Positions 50,265 to 59,252 of a stretch of 64,000 bases of DNA are shown here, piece by piece. The notes beneath the pieces were generated by a model. That model was not told where the DNA came from. It saw only the letters and a list, made by a program, of their open reading frames with translations, and searched no databases. The stretch is from positions 186,001 through 250,000 of the forward strand of contig DAHWSH010000011.1 in assembly GCA_027338645.1 (NCBI GenBank), read 5' to 3'. The position numbers and the translations under genes were made by a program. Each line of letters opens with the position of its first letter. Position 1 is the first letter of the stretch. Origin of the DNA: JAJZIH01 sp021785265 (GTDB lineage: Bacteria; Pseudomonadota; Gammaproteobacteria; JAKAQQ01).

Positions 50265-51550
50265 TAGCGTTCGAGGATGAGCGTGACTCCCATGCCGCCG
50301 CCGGTACAGATGGAGACGAGCCCCCGGCCCCGGCCCCGGTCGGCCAGGAGCTTGGCCAGCGTTCCCACGATCCGGGCGCCGGTTGCGCCGAAGGGATGCC
50401 CTAGGGCAACACTCCCGCCCTTGATGTTCAGTTTGGCGGGGTCGATCGATCCCAAGGCACCAGGCAACCCCAGCTTGTCTCGACAGAAAGAATCCGATTC
50501 CCATGCCCGCAAGGCACAGAGGGTCTGGGCAGCGAAGGCTTCATGAATCTCGTAGAAGTCGAAGTCGCCCAGCCTGAGCCCCACCCGTGCGAGGAGACGG
50601 GGAACCGCGTAGACCGGTGCCATGAGGAGCCCCTCGCCTTTCCTGAAGAAATCGACCGCCGAGACCTCGGCATCGACCACGTGGGCCCACGGGGAAAGTC
50701 CCCGGGAATGCCCCCATTCGTCTGATCCCAGAAGGACGGCCGCGGCACCATCGGTGAGCGGGGTGCTGTTGCCCGCCGTGAGCGTCCCGGTCCCGGTCCG
50801 ATCATAGGCTGGCTTCAAGGCCGCAAGTTTTTCGAGCGAGGTGTCGGGCCGTACGTTGTTGTCGCGGTCTGCGCCATGGAAAGGTACCACCAGATCCTGG
50901 TAAAACCCCTCTTTCCACGCAGCCGCTGCCTTCTCATGGCTCGCGAGCGCCAGGGTGTCTTGGTCAAGCCGACTGATCTTCCACTGCTTGGCCATGAGTT
51001 CGCACGACTCGCCCATGTTGAGTCCGGTCTGGCGTTCCGTGATCCGGGGTGGGACAGGTTTGAGTTCATGCGGGCGAAAACCCTTCCAAGCCCCGAGCCT
51101 TTGGCCCAGCGTGCGCGCCCGGTTCATCTTTGTGAAGCGTCGGCTGATGGCATAGGACCAGAGAAGAGGGGTCGCACTGATACTGTCCACTCCGGCAGCG
51201 ATCCCGCTCTCGATCTGGCCCAAGGCGATCTTGTTCGCGATCGCGATGGTGGCCTCGGCGCTCGTTCCACACGCCCGGGCCAGGTCAAAGGCCGGGGTTT
51301 CGGGAGCTAGGGCACTGGACAGAACCGCTTCACGCATGAGATTCCATTCACGGGGATCGGTCAAGGTCGCTCCAGCCGTACAGTCCCCTAGGCGAACCCC
51401 TTGCAGTTCGTAACGGTCGACCAAGGACTTCACGGTTGCAGACAGGAGATCGAGGTTGCCGAGATCAGCGTAAACCGTATAAGCCCGGGCGAAGGGAACC
51501 CGAACGGCACCGAAGATAGCGGCACGCCGAGTAGGTGTTTTTTCGTTCAT
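50264..51550 (-). CDS. fadI: Acetyl-CoA C-acyltransferase (3-ketoacyl-CoA thiolase, FadI type)
   Basis: The thiolase cleaves 3-ketoacyl-CoA in beta-oxidation. From ATG 51550 it has 428 residues. The acyl-carrying Cys94 is in ARACGTSAEA, the HEAFAAQ motif follows, then GGSVALGHPFGATGAR, and the second Cys is in CTGGGMGV. ERQTGLNMGESCELMAKQWKISR resembles FadI and other long-chain thiolases. The partner fadJ is not in the window. The frame is open upstream to 51826, but that stretch is promoter sequence. Confidence 0.88.
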   Translation of the reverse strand: MNEKTPTRRAAIFGAVRVPFARAYTVYADLGNLDLLSATVKSLVDRYELQGVRLGDCTAGATLTDPREWNLMREAVLSSALAPETPAFDLARACGTSAEATIAIANKIALGQIESGIAAGVDSISATPLLWSYAISRRFTKMNRARTLGQRLGAWKGFRPHELKPVPPRITERQTGLNMGESCELMAKQWKISRLDQDTLALASHEKAAAAWKEGFYQDLVVPFHGADRDNNVRPDTSLEKLAALKPAYDRTGTGTLTAGNSTPLTDGAAAVLLGSDEWGHSRGLSPWAHVVDAEVSAVDFFRKGEGLLMAPVYAVPRLLARVGLRLGDFDFYEIHEAFAAQTLCALRAWESDSFCRDKLGLPGALGSIDPAKLNIKGGSVALGHPFGATGARIVGTLAKLLADRGRGRGLVSICTGGGMGVTLILER

Positions 51551-51720
51551 GGCTTGATCCTCCGCGTGCGGTTCCGCCGGGACGGGCCCGGGGTAGACCC
51601 GTGTGCCCGGACCGCTCGTATTATAATGCTCCGATCGATGTCCCTCCCCACGCCTGTCGGCCGACCGGCCCGAGACGGGGCGTCTCCATCCCATCGACCC
51701 TTGGTTTGAAGGAGGTTCCC

Positions 51721-52104
51721 ATGGATTATCAGACAGCCCAGAAACAGATCCAGGACAGCCAGAAGCTGGCCCAGGACACGCTCGGAAAAGTCCAGGCGTT
51801 CTCCCAGAAACTGGCGGGTGCCGCACCCGATGCCAACACCGCCCGCGACTGGGGCATGGACCTACGCGACCTGACCCTGTCGATCCAGCAGCTCAACCAA
51901 CAGAGTCTGGCACTACTCGGGCAGATGGGCCAGTACATCCAGACCTTGGAGGGCGAACTCCAGACCCATCCGACGACCCAGCTCCAGCAGCGCGGCTGGG
52001 GGGGTGGAGGTGGCTTCCTGTCCAGCATGACCTCCGGGCTCGGTATGGGTGTCGGATTTGCCGCCGCCGAAGACGTGGTCGGAAGCCTGCTCGGCGGGCT
52101 CTAA
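51721..52104 (+). CDS. Small helical, glycine-zipper protein of unknown function
   Basis: This 127-residue protein has an excellent Shine-Dalgarno (AAGGAGGT, 51709-51716) and a TATAAT box at 51622-51627 upstream. The first 85 residues are Gln-rich and helical (TAQKQIQDSQKLAQDTLGKV; LTLSIQQLNQQSLALLGQMG). The C-terminus is a Gly/Ala-rich zipper (GWGGGGGFLSSMTSGLGMGV onward) that could insert in a membrane or lipid surface. It lies between fadI and fadD and overlaps fadD's end by four bases. A phasin-like or DUF2076-like protein is possible, but I cannot assign it. Confidence 0.72.
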   Translation: MDYQTAQKQIQDSQKLAQDTLGKVQAFSQKLAGAAPDANTARDWGMDLRDLTLSIQQLNQQSLALLGQMGQYIQTLEGELQTHPTTQLQQRGWGGGGGFLSSMTSGLGMGVGFAAAEDVVGSLLGGL

Positions 52105-53801
52105 CCGCGTTTCGCTGCGACATCGGCCTGGAACTGCTCACGCAGGCTCCGCCTCAGGATCTTGCCGATATTGGACTTGGGTAGTTCCTTCGCGAAGCGG
52201 ATGTGTTCGAGGTCGTGGGGGCGCTTGTATCCCGTGAAATGGTCGTGGCAGAACTGCATCACGGCCTCACGGGTCAGTTGCGGCCCGTCCGGCACGATAT
52301 AGAGAACGACGGTTTCGCCCGACTGTTCGTCCGGCACGCCCACTGCGGCCACTTCACGGATACCCTCAAGATGGGCGAGTTCGTCCTCGAGCTCGTTCGG
52401 ATAGACATTGAAACCTGAGACTAGGATGAGGTCCTTTTTGCGGTCGACGATGAAGACCAGCCCCTCCGGGTTCACGCGGGCAATGTCCCCCGTCTTGAGC
52501 CAGCCGTCGGACGAGAACACGGCGTCGGTCTCCGTAGGCCGATTCCAGTACTCGCGCATGACTTGGGGTCCCTTAATGCAGAGTTCCCCGGGCTGATCAA
52601 CCGTCATCTCGCCTCCGGCATCGTCACGGATCGAGATTTCGGTCGACGGCACAGGGTAGCCGACTGCCCCGGTATATTCCTCAATGTCGAGCCGGTTGAC
52701 GCAGACCACAGGCGAAGCCTCGGTCAGGCCATAACCCTCAATGATTGGGTGTCCCGTCTGCCGTTTCCAGCGTTGGGCCACCGCGCGCTGGATGGCCGCC
52801 CCCCCGCCCAAGGTGAAGCGAAGTTTCGAGAAATCGACCGACTCGAAGCCTGGGGTGCGGAGCAGACCGTTGAAGAGAGTATTCACACCGGTCAGAACCG
52901 TGAACCGGTATCGGCCGAGGGTCTTCACGAAACCGCGCAAGTCACGGGGGTTCGTGATGAGTACGTTGTGCCCTCCGAGGTAGGTGAAGAGAAGAAAGTT
53001 GGCCGTGAGCGAAAAGATGTGATAGAGGGGTAGTGCGGCAATCGCGACCTCCGTGCCGCGTTGGAGGTCGGCGCCCAACATGGCGCTACATTGCAGGACG
53101 TTCGCAACCAGGTTCCGATGGGTGAGCACGGCGGCCTTGGGGAGGCCGGTTGTGCCTCCCGTGTATTGCAGGAAGGCCGGATCGGTCTCGTCGACGGTTT
53201 CGTCTCCGGTACTGCTCCGGCTGCCCTCCCGTAGGCTCCGACCGAGTGCGAAGGTGTTACGAAGGTGGTAGCGGGGAACGAGATGCTTGACGTATTTCAC
53301 GATCAGATTGGTGAGCACGCGTCGGTGAACGGGCAAGAAGTCACCGAGGCGGCTGACGAGGACGGTATGCACCCGCGTGCCGGGCAGAGCCTCCTCAAGC
53401 GTGCGCGCAAAGTTTTCCAGCACGATGGCTACCCGCGCACCGGAATCTCTGAGCTGTTCAGAAAGTTCCCGGCTTGTGTAGAGCGGGTTGCAATTGACCG
53501 CGACGAGCCCGGTCCGGAACAAGGCGTAAAGCGCAATGGGATAGGCGAGGACATTCGGGAGTACGATGGCGACCCGGTCCCCCTTCTTGAGGTGCAGCCG
53601 GGATTTGAGGAAAGCGCCTAGATTGCGGCTGGCTTCATCGACGGCCTCGAAGGTCAGCGTCTGTCCCAGGTTGGAGAACGCGGGGAGACTCGGGTAGCGC
53701 CCGAATGCCTCTTCCGCCAGTGACTTGAGGGTCATGGGGGAGGCCAAGTCGATCGTGGCCGGGACGTTTGGGGGGTAGTGTGGAAGCCAGATTTTTTCCA
53801 T
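52101..53801 (-). CDS. fadD: Long-chain fatty acid-CoA ligase
   Basis: The 566-residue adenylate-forming enzyme activates fatty acids to acyl-CoA. Features are the P-loop YTGGTTGLPKAAVLTH, YGLTEASPVVC, TGDIARVNPEGLVFIVDRKKDLILVSGFNVYPNELE (the FadD signature) and the C-terminal catalytic Lys in ELPKSNIGKILRR. It starts MEKIWLPHYPPNVP, as in many proteobacterial FadD. With fadI nearby this suggests fatty-acid turnover capacity. Confidence 0.94.
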   Translation of the reverse strand: MEKIWLPHYPPNVPATIDLASPMTLKSLAEEAFGRYPSLPAFSNLGQTLTFEAVDEASRNLGAFLKSRLHLKKGDRVAIVLPNVLAYPIALYALFRTGLVAVNCNPLYTSRELSEQLRDSGARVAIVLENFARTLEEALPGTRVHTVLVSRLGDFLPVHRRVLTNLIVKYVKHLVPRYHLRNTFALGRSLREGSRSSTGDETVDETDPAFLQYTGGTTGLPKAAVLTHRNLVANVLQCSAMLGADLQRGTEVAIAALPLYHIFSLTANFLLFTYLGGHNVLITNPRDLRGFVKTLGRYRFTVLTGVNTLFNGLLRTPGFESVDFSKLRFTLGGGAAIQRAVAQRWKRQTGHPIIEGYGLTEASPVVCVNRLDIEEYTGAVGYPVPSTEISIRDDAGGEMTVDQPGELCIKGPQVMREYWNRPTETDAVFSSDGWLKTGDIARVNPEGLVFIVDRKKDLILVSGFNVYPNELEDELAHLEGIREVAAVGVPDEQSGETVVLYIVPDGPQLTREAVMQFCHDHFTGYKRPHDLEHIRFAKELPKSNIGKILRRSLREQFQADVAAKRG

Positions 53802-53839
53802 GTCGTTCCCGTTTGTTTTAGGGAGTGTTCTCCTGAAGC

Positions 53840-54502
53840 TTATCCGCGATGGCAGGCGCCAGGCAACAGCGGGCGCAGGGCAGGCCAGACGTTGGCCAGA
53901 ATACGCGGAGAGGCCCGTCCCCGGGGATGGAGGCCGTCCGGCTGCATAAGGGCCCGATGGGTGGCTACATGGGCCAGGAGAAAGGGCACGAAGGCCAGAT
54001 GGTCTTCCCGGGCCAGTGCCGGGTAGAGCGCATCGAAACGGTGGGTATAGTAGGGTCCGTAGTTCGGGGGTAACAGGATGCCAACCAGAAGCACACGGAC
54101 ACCGCGTCTGAGAGCGGTGTGGATCATGGCTTCCAGGTTTATCCGCAGGAGAGTCAGCGAGGAACCGCGCAGGCCATCATTGGCCCCGAGTTCGAGAATC
54201 AGGATCCGGGGTTCCAGGCGCCTGAGGAGACCCGGCAGACGAGCACGGCCCCCGCTTGAGGTCTCGCCACTGATACTCGCGTTCCGGATCGGACAGACCC
54301 AACCGGTCCGGGCCAGTTTCCGGCGCAGAAGGTCGACCCAGGAGTGCCCGATGGCCACGCCGTAGCCAGCACTCAGGCTATCGCCTAAAATCAGGATACG
54401 AGGATGGTGGACTCGCAGGGCGGCATGGCTGTCGGCCGCGAGTGCGCCCATGATTCCGGTCACGACCAAAACGACCCTGAGACGCTTACTTATGACACGC
54501 AT
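53840..54502 (-). CDS. tesA: Periplasmic GDSL arylesterase/thioesterase, TesA family
   Basis: From ATG 54502 the product has 220 residues and a signal peptide (LRVVLVVTGIMGALAADSHA). The SGNH/GDSL blocks follow: block I ILILGDSLSAGYG, the Gly in NASISGETSSGG, the Asn in LELGANDGLRG, and DGLHPRG with the catalytic Asp/His. It hydrolyses acyl thioesters or esters in the periplasm. It diverges from ybbA-ybbP, as in E. coli. ATG 54523 is an alternative start. Both candidate starts leave almost no space before ybbA. Confidence 0.9.
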   Translation of the reverse strand: MRVISKRLRVVLVVTGIMGALAADSHAALRVHHPRILILGDSLSAGYGVAIGHSWVDLLRRKLARTGWVCPIRNASISGETSSGGRARLPGLLRRLEPRILILELGANDGLRGSSLTLLRINLEAMIHTALRRGVRVLLVGILLPPNYGPYYTHRFDALYPALAREDHLAFVPFLLAHVATHRALMQPDGLHPRGRASPRILANVWPALRPLLPGACHRG

Positions 54503-55193
54503 GCCAGTCTGTCCCGTTGCCATCGAAGTGCGAAAAATGAGTTATGGATACCCGACTTCCGGGGGGCCCATCGAGATTTTACGGGAGATTGACCTTTCGA
54601 TCGAGTGTGGTTCCTCATGGGGGCTACTGGGAATCTCAGGTGCGGGAAAGACCACGCTTCTGGCTCTCCTGGCGGGACTGGAATTGCCACAGGCGGGCTC
54701 CATCCGATTGCTGGGCCATGACTTGGCCACCCTCACGGATGACGGACGGGCTGACCTGCGGCTCCAGTCGGTCGGCTTCGTGTTCCAGACCTTCCATCTC
54801 CTGGCGAGTCTCACAGCATTTGAAAATGTTGTTTTCCCGCTTCGGCTACGCCGGCTGCCGGACGCTGTGGAGCGGGCCCGATCGGCGCTCACAGCGGTCG
54901 GGCTCGAGCACCGCTTCCACCATCGACCTGCCGCACTCTCCGGCGGGGAGCAGCAGCGGGTGGCTCTGGCCCGGGCATTCGCCGGAAGTCCCCAGGTTCT
55001 TTTCGCCGATGAACCCACAGGCAATCTGGATGCTGGAAACGCCGAACGGATCGCGGATCTTCTGTTTACCCTGAACGCCGAACAGGGATCGACGCTCGTA
55101 CTGGCGACACACGACCGCCGGCTGGTGGAACGCTGCCGGAGCTGCGCCGTGCTCGATGGAGGCGGCCTCCGGGCTGAAGCGGTCGCCGCCTGA
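54501..55193 (+). CDS. ybbA: ABC transporter ATP-binding protein YbbA
   Basis: The 230-residue ATPase of the LolD/MacB class has Walker A GISGAGKT, Q-loop FVFQTFHLL, signature LSGGEQQRVALARA, Walker B VLFADEPTGNLD and the switch His in LATHDRR. From ATG 54501 its length matches E. coli YbbA. ATG 54492 would add three residues. It pairs with the FtsX-like permease encoded next. The substrate is not established; a link to lipid or lipoprotein handling is suggested by tesA. Confidence 0.92.
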   Translation: MPVCPVAIEVRKMSYGYPTSGGPIEILREIDLSIECGSSWGLLGISGAGKTTLLALLAGLELPQAGSIRLLGHDLATLTDDGRADLRLQSVGFVFQTFHLLASLTAFENVVFPLRLRRLPDAVERARSALTAVGLEHRFHHRPAALSGGEQQRVALARAFAGSPQVLFADEPTGNLDAGNAERIADLLFTLNAEQGSTLVLATHDRRLVERCRSCAVLDGGGLRAEAVAA

Positions 55194-55209
55194 TGGGTGA
55201 TTCCGTCCG

Positions 55210-57699
55210 ATGAGGTGGGAACGGCTTTTCCGGCCGGCCGAGATCCCTTTTCTTTTGGGGGTGATCCTCGTGACGGTCGCCCTGTCGTCGGTCACCCTGC
55301 TCGAGGGACAGTTCCGACAGACACTCATTCAGCGAACCGAGGCGACGTTCGGCGGTGCCCTCCGCCTTGAGCGCAGCGCACCTTTCCCCGCCCCATTTCT
55401 CAAAGCCGTGCACAGCCCCTCACTCAAGGAAACCCGTCTGGTCCGTTTTCCGACGGTGGTCGTGCATGGAAGCGCGAACCACTTGGTCGAGCTCAATGCG
55501 GTTGGATCGGAGTACCCGATCAGGGGTAAGGTGACCCTTCGGCGGTCACGGTCCGGTCGGTCGGTCCGTCTGCCTCGTGGGCCCCGATCCGGTCATGTCT
55601 GGGTCACCCCCGAGCTTCTGGATGCGCTCAAGGCGAGAGTGGGTTCGCGGATCATGATCGGATATGCCACCTTCAGGATCACGGGGCTGTTCAATCTGGC
55701 CCCGGCGATCTCTTCAGGGCTCTCCCTTTTTGCCCCTCCGCTCATCCTGAACGGGAACGATCTCGGTCGTACCCGACTGGTCGGAACCGAGAGTCGAACC
55801 GAGGATTTCCTTCTGGCCGCGGGACCAGCGCCCCTCTTGACCCAGCTCGAAAGGAAGGCTCGGGCATGGCGTCCCGCGCTGGATATCCGCATCGTGACCG
55901 CAAAGGAAACTCGTTCGCGAACCGAGGGTGCTATCGGGCGCGCCGAGCGTTTCCTCAACCTCTCGATCACAGGAACGCTGCTCCTCGCGTTCCTTGCCTT
56001 GTTGCTCAGTGCGTTGGATCAGGCCCGGCTCGAGCGGCCGGAAGTTGCCCTGCTCAGGGCGTGGGGACTCAGGCGGAGTTCACTCCTCTGGTATCTGACC
56101 CGGCGCCGTCTCCGCCAAGTGGGAACCGGGCTCGGACTCGGTTCGGTGCTGGGCTTTGGGTTGTACCACCTGATCGCCTCGCTGACCATGGTTCTCGACC
56201 CGTCCGGAGGGCTCGCGCCCCATTCGCCCTGGCCGGGTCTTGTCCGCAGCGTGGCCACGGCTGGACTTCTGGCCCTGGTGAGTCTTGTTCCCTCCTGGCT
56301 TTGGATTCTCGAGACTTCCCCGCTCGAGAACTTTCGTCCGGGCTCGTCAACCCACCTGGTTCCGGACTGGCGACGGGCTCTTTGGGCCGGGCTTGCCCTG
56401 ATCGTGTCCTATGGCGTCTGGATGCTCTTCGGCGGGGGTGCGAGCCTCCGCTATACCGCGAGCGCTCTCGCTGTGCTCATCGGAACGACCCTCCTCGCCT
56501 TCCTCCTGTTTACTGGATTGCGCCGTCTCGCCTTCCGGGGGCCGGCCGATCTCGGCTGGGTTTTCTCAAGCCTCAATCGGCGCGCTGTACTCCTGTCCTT
56601 CACACTGGGTTCCTTGACTCTCGTGGTCTGCCTCATCACGTTTCTCCTGGGTGCCCGCACGAGCCTTTTTGCCGGTTACCAGGAAATGTTCAGCGCAAAG
56701 ACGCCCAACTGGTTCATTATCGGCATTGAGCCCAGCGAACGACCTGCGCTTGCCACGCTCCTGGCGCGCCACCATCTCAAGCCGGCCCCGTTTGCGCCAC
56801 TCTACATCGCTCGTTGGATTGCACTCAACGGGAAACCGCTGGATCCGTCCCGGATCGCCAACCCTCGCGAACGCTTCTGGGCACTTCATGACCAGAGTGT
56901 CAGTGCCACGCCCATCCTGCCGGTGGGTGACCGGATCGAGGTAGGCCGCTTCTGGAGGAATGGCAGTGACCGCCGCGAGGCATCGCTGGTCCGTGGCTTT
57001 GCCCGCGCGAGCGGGATTGCTCTGGGCGACCAGTTGACCTACCGCATTGCAGGACGAGAGTTTAGCGTTCGGGTAACGAGCCTCCGGCACGTGCGCTGGG
57101 ACCGAATGACGCCCAACTTCTTCGTTGAAGTCACGCCCCGCTCGGTCGACGGTCTCCCCCACACCGAAATCACCTCTCTCCGGGCGCCGCCCGCGGCCCG
57201 GGGTTGGCTGGTCCGCCTGCCGGGACGCTTTCCAGGCGTGTCCACGGTCGATCTCGACCAGATTATCCATGAGTTGGGACGGGTGCTGACCCGAGCCTCG
57301 GAGGCGGTTTCCGTCCTGCTCGCAACGACATTGGTCGCGGCATTGTTGCTCGCCTATCTGGTTGTAGCGGTGACGCGCGAAGAACGTGCCCGCGAACTGA
57401 CCCTGTTCCGAACTTTAGGCGTCCGCCGGGGACGGGTTCGGGCCTGGCTCCTCCTTGAGTTTGGCCTGCTCGGATTGATCTCGGGAGTTTTGGGATCGGT
57501 TGCGGCCGGATTACTTGGTGCCTTCGAAGCCCGAAGTCTCCTGCACCTGCGTTTCCATCCCGACTGGAGGATCTTGGGACTGGCTCCTGCCGTGACGACG
57601 GGCCTCACGCTCGCGCTTGGTCTCCTCGCCATGGCCCCCACCCTGTGGCATGCCCGCACCCGGTACTGGCGCGCCTTGCGCGGCTTCCAAGAACTCTAG
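55210..57699 (+). CDS. ybbP: FtsX-like ABC permease YbbP
   Basis: The 829-residue permease has an N-terminal helix, a periplasmic domain (about 40-220), FtsX-like membrane units (about 240-500), a second periplasmic domain and a C-terminal FtsX unit (LLATTLVAALLLAYLVVAVTREERARELTLFRTLGVRRGRV). This is the two-FtsX layout of YbbP. It starts 16 bases after ybbA. ABC type VII systems of this kind act on envelope substrates mechanically rather than by transport. Confidence 0.92.
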   Translation: MRWERLFRPAEIPFLLGVILVTVALSSVTLLEGQFRQTLIQRTEATFGGALRLERSAPFPAPFLKAVHSPSLKETRLVRFPTVVVHGSANHLVELNAVGSEYPIRGKVTLRRSRSGRSVRLPRGPRSGHVWVTPELLDALKARVGSRIMIGYATFRITGLFNLAPAISSGLSLFAPPLILNGNDLGRTRLVGTESRTEDFLLAAGPAPLLTQLERKARAWRPALDIRIVTAKETRSRTEGAIGRAERFLNLSITGTLLLAFLALLLSALDQARLERPEVALLRAWGLRRSSLLWYLTRRRLRQVGTGLGLGSVLGFGLYHLIASLTMVLDPSGGLAPHSPWPGLVRSVATAGLLALVSLVPSWLWILETSPLENFRPGSSTHLVPDWRRALWAGLALIVSYGVWMLFGGGASLRYTASALAVLIGTTLLAFLLFTGLRRLAFRGPADLGWVFSSLNRRAVLLSFTLGSLTLVVCLITFLLGARTSLFAGYQEMFSAKTPNWFIIGIEPSERPALATLLARHHLKPAPFAPLYIARWIALNGKPLDPSRIANPRERFWALHDQSVSATPILPVGDRIEVGRFWRNGSDRREASLVRGFARASGIALGDQLTYRIAGREFSVRVTSLRHVRWDRMTPNFFVEVTPRSVDGLPHTEITSLRAPPAARGWLVRLPGRFPGVSTVDLDQIIHELGRVLTRASEAVSVLLATTLVAALLLAYLVVAVTREERARELTLFRTLGVRRGRVRAWLLLEFGLLGLISGVLGSVAAGLLGAFEARSLLHLRFHPDWRILGLAPAVTTGLTLALGLLAMAPTLWHARTRYWRALRGFQEL

Positions 57700-57773
57700 T
57701 CCGGAAAGCTCTACTTCCGCGGGGCCCGGACGGGGTGGCACCCAGGCCCTGACGGAAGTTTGCTGCGGATGGG

Positions 57774-58427
57774 CTACCGGAAAAAGTAGTAGGTGACGCC
57801 GAGCACGAACTGGTTGCCGTAGTTATTGGTACCGACGGTGATTGCGGCATCCCCGCTCAGGTGCTTGAGGAAGTAGTACTGCGCCTCCCCGGTGACGGTG
57901 GCTGCCGAGGAGAAAGGACAATCGGTGCAGCTGCCGAAGGTATTGACACCGAGCAGTCCGTCGATCTCGAGCCGCCGGACCGGGGGATGCCAGCGCACGC
58001 CACCCGCAATTTCGAATCCACTGGTGCTGTTGGAACCGCTAGCGCAGCCGAAAGGCCCGCAGACCGACACGTCGAACTCGTCATGTAGGAAAAGCGCCTC
58101 GGCAATAAAGTCCAGAGGTTGCCGGGTCGGCAGCGGGGTATGGAATCCCACGCCCAAGTCCAGGTTGTTGGTACTCACCCCTCCACCGTACCCCAGGTAT
58201 TCGTAGCCGGCCAGGAAGTTGAAGTGGGGGTTGAAGTTATAGGAGCCATAGAGATCGAGTCCGTTGCCGCTGGAACCACCATTGGGGGAATAGGACGCGA
58301 AGCCACCGCCGATGTAGGTGTATTGGAAGCCCTGGGCCCAGACCGGACCGACCGAGAAAACCAGAGCCAGCAGGGCTGACAAAGTGAGTCCGGATGCCAG
58401 GAGGGACTTGGAAAATGCCTTTTTCAT
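57774..58427 (-). CDS. Outer-membrane beta-barrel protein
   Basis: The 217-residue protein has a signal peptide (SKSLLASGLTLSALLALVFSVGPVWAQG) and alternating strands of an eight- to ten-stranded barrel (FQYTYIGGGFASYSP, GLDLYGSYNFNPHFNFLAGYEYLGYGGG, FVLGVTYYFFR). Four cysteines in two pairs (VCGPFGC and SCTDC) lie in predicted loops. It ends with Arg after the usual terminal Phe. It resembles small OmpA/OmpW-size porins, but no family can be fixed. Confidence 0.72.
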   Translation of the reverse strand: MKKAFSKSLLASGLTLSALLALVFSVGPVWAQGFQYTYIGGGFASYSPNGGSSGNGLDLYGSYNFNPHFNFLAGYEYLGYGGGVSTNNLDLGVGFHTPLPTRQPLDFIAEALFLHDEFDVSVCGPFGCASGSNSTSGFEIAGGVRWHPPVRRLEIDGLLGVNTFGSCTDCPFSSAATVTGEAQYYFLKHLSGDAAITVGTNNYGNQFVLGVTYYFFR

Positions 58428-58513
58428 GCTTGAAGTTCCTCAAGTGAAAGGTGAAGAGACGCTCGGGAAGGGACTGGTTCCAAAGTTTTTTGGCCCCCCG
58501 TTTTCCCGCGCCA

Positions 58514-58542
58514 AGATTATTCTAGGGACGATCCGGCGTCAA
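58514..58542 (-). promoter_or_regulatory. Putative promoter of the outer-membrane protein gene
   Basis: On the minus strand TTGACG (58542-58537) is followed by TAATCT at 17 bp or AATAAT at 15 bp. It lies about 90-110 bases before the ATG at 58427, in the divergent gap (58428-58589) between two outer-membrane genes. Confidence 0.4.
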
Positions 58543-58589
58543 GAACCCCGCCTCCGTTGTACCATGGAAAACTCGTGGAGGGGTGAGTC

Positions 58590-59252
58590 ATGCGTCCAAG
58601 ATTACTGTTCCTGATGATCATCAGCGTGGGACTCTGGGGTTGTCTCCCCCGCGCCTCGGCGCAGGATGTCGGAGCTGGCCTCGACTTCCAGGATAGCCAT
58701 GCGGTCTTCGATGTCGGTGGGAATCACTACGCCACCCATTACATCGAAACCGGTCTTACCTTCCGGCAATGGCTGGTCCCCTCCCTCTTCACCCTCGGGT
58801 TGCGGGGGGGCTATCTCAGTGTGACCCAGGACCCTAACCCGGTCGTGAGCGGGGCCAATATCGGGGGCGAATACATCGGATTGGATGCCGGCTTCCGCTA
58901 CAACTGGATTCCCCTGATCGGTTTTAGGGCTTATGCCAGCGATACCTACCACCATAGTTCGGCGACCACGAAAACCGGCGTGAACCAGATCGACTGGTAC
59001 GGTTTCCACGCGCGGGCCGGTGCGGATCTCCATTTTGGGATCGTCGGCATCGGTGCCGGCGTTTTCTACCGTCGTGCTACCGGGCATGAGCCGACGCCGG
59101 CTTCGGTTCCGGAAACGGTGGCCCTGTTCGAGAATGAGAGTGGCCCGTACGCGAGCGTGACCCTCTATCCCGCGGTCGGCGGTAGCGTGACGCTTCTGGG
59201 AGAAGGCGGGCGCTGGCACAGCTACCTCCTGACGTTCCGCTATGGCTTCTGA
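58590..59252 (+). CDS. Putative outer-membrane protein of unknown function
   Basis: The 220-residue protein has a lipoprotein-like or ordinary signal (LLFLMIISVGLWGCLPRASAQ) and a body of amphipathic strands (IGLDAGFRYNWIPLIGFRAYA; FGIVGIGAGVFYRRA) ending in the outer-membrane C-terminal motif LTFRYGF. A GGAGGGG Shine-Dalgarno precedes ATG. The stop overlaps the ttcA start by 11 bases. No known family is recognised. Confidence 0.68.
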   Translation: MRPRLLFLMIISVGLWGCLPRASAQDVGAGLDFQDSHAVFDVGGNHYATHYIETGLTFRQWLVPSLFTLGLRGGYLSVTQDPNPVVSGANIGGEYIGLDAGFRYNWIPLIGFRAYASDTYHHSSATTKTGVNQIDWYGFHARAGADLHFGIVGIGAGVFYRRATGHEPTPASVPETVALFENESGPYASVTLYPAVGGSVTLLGEGGRWHSYLLTFRYGF

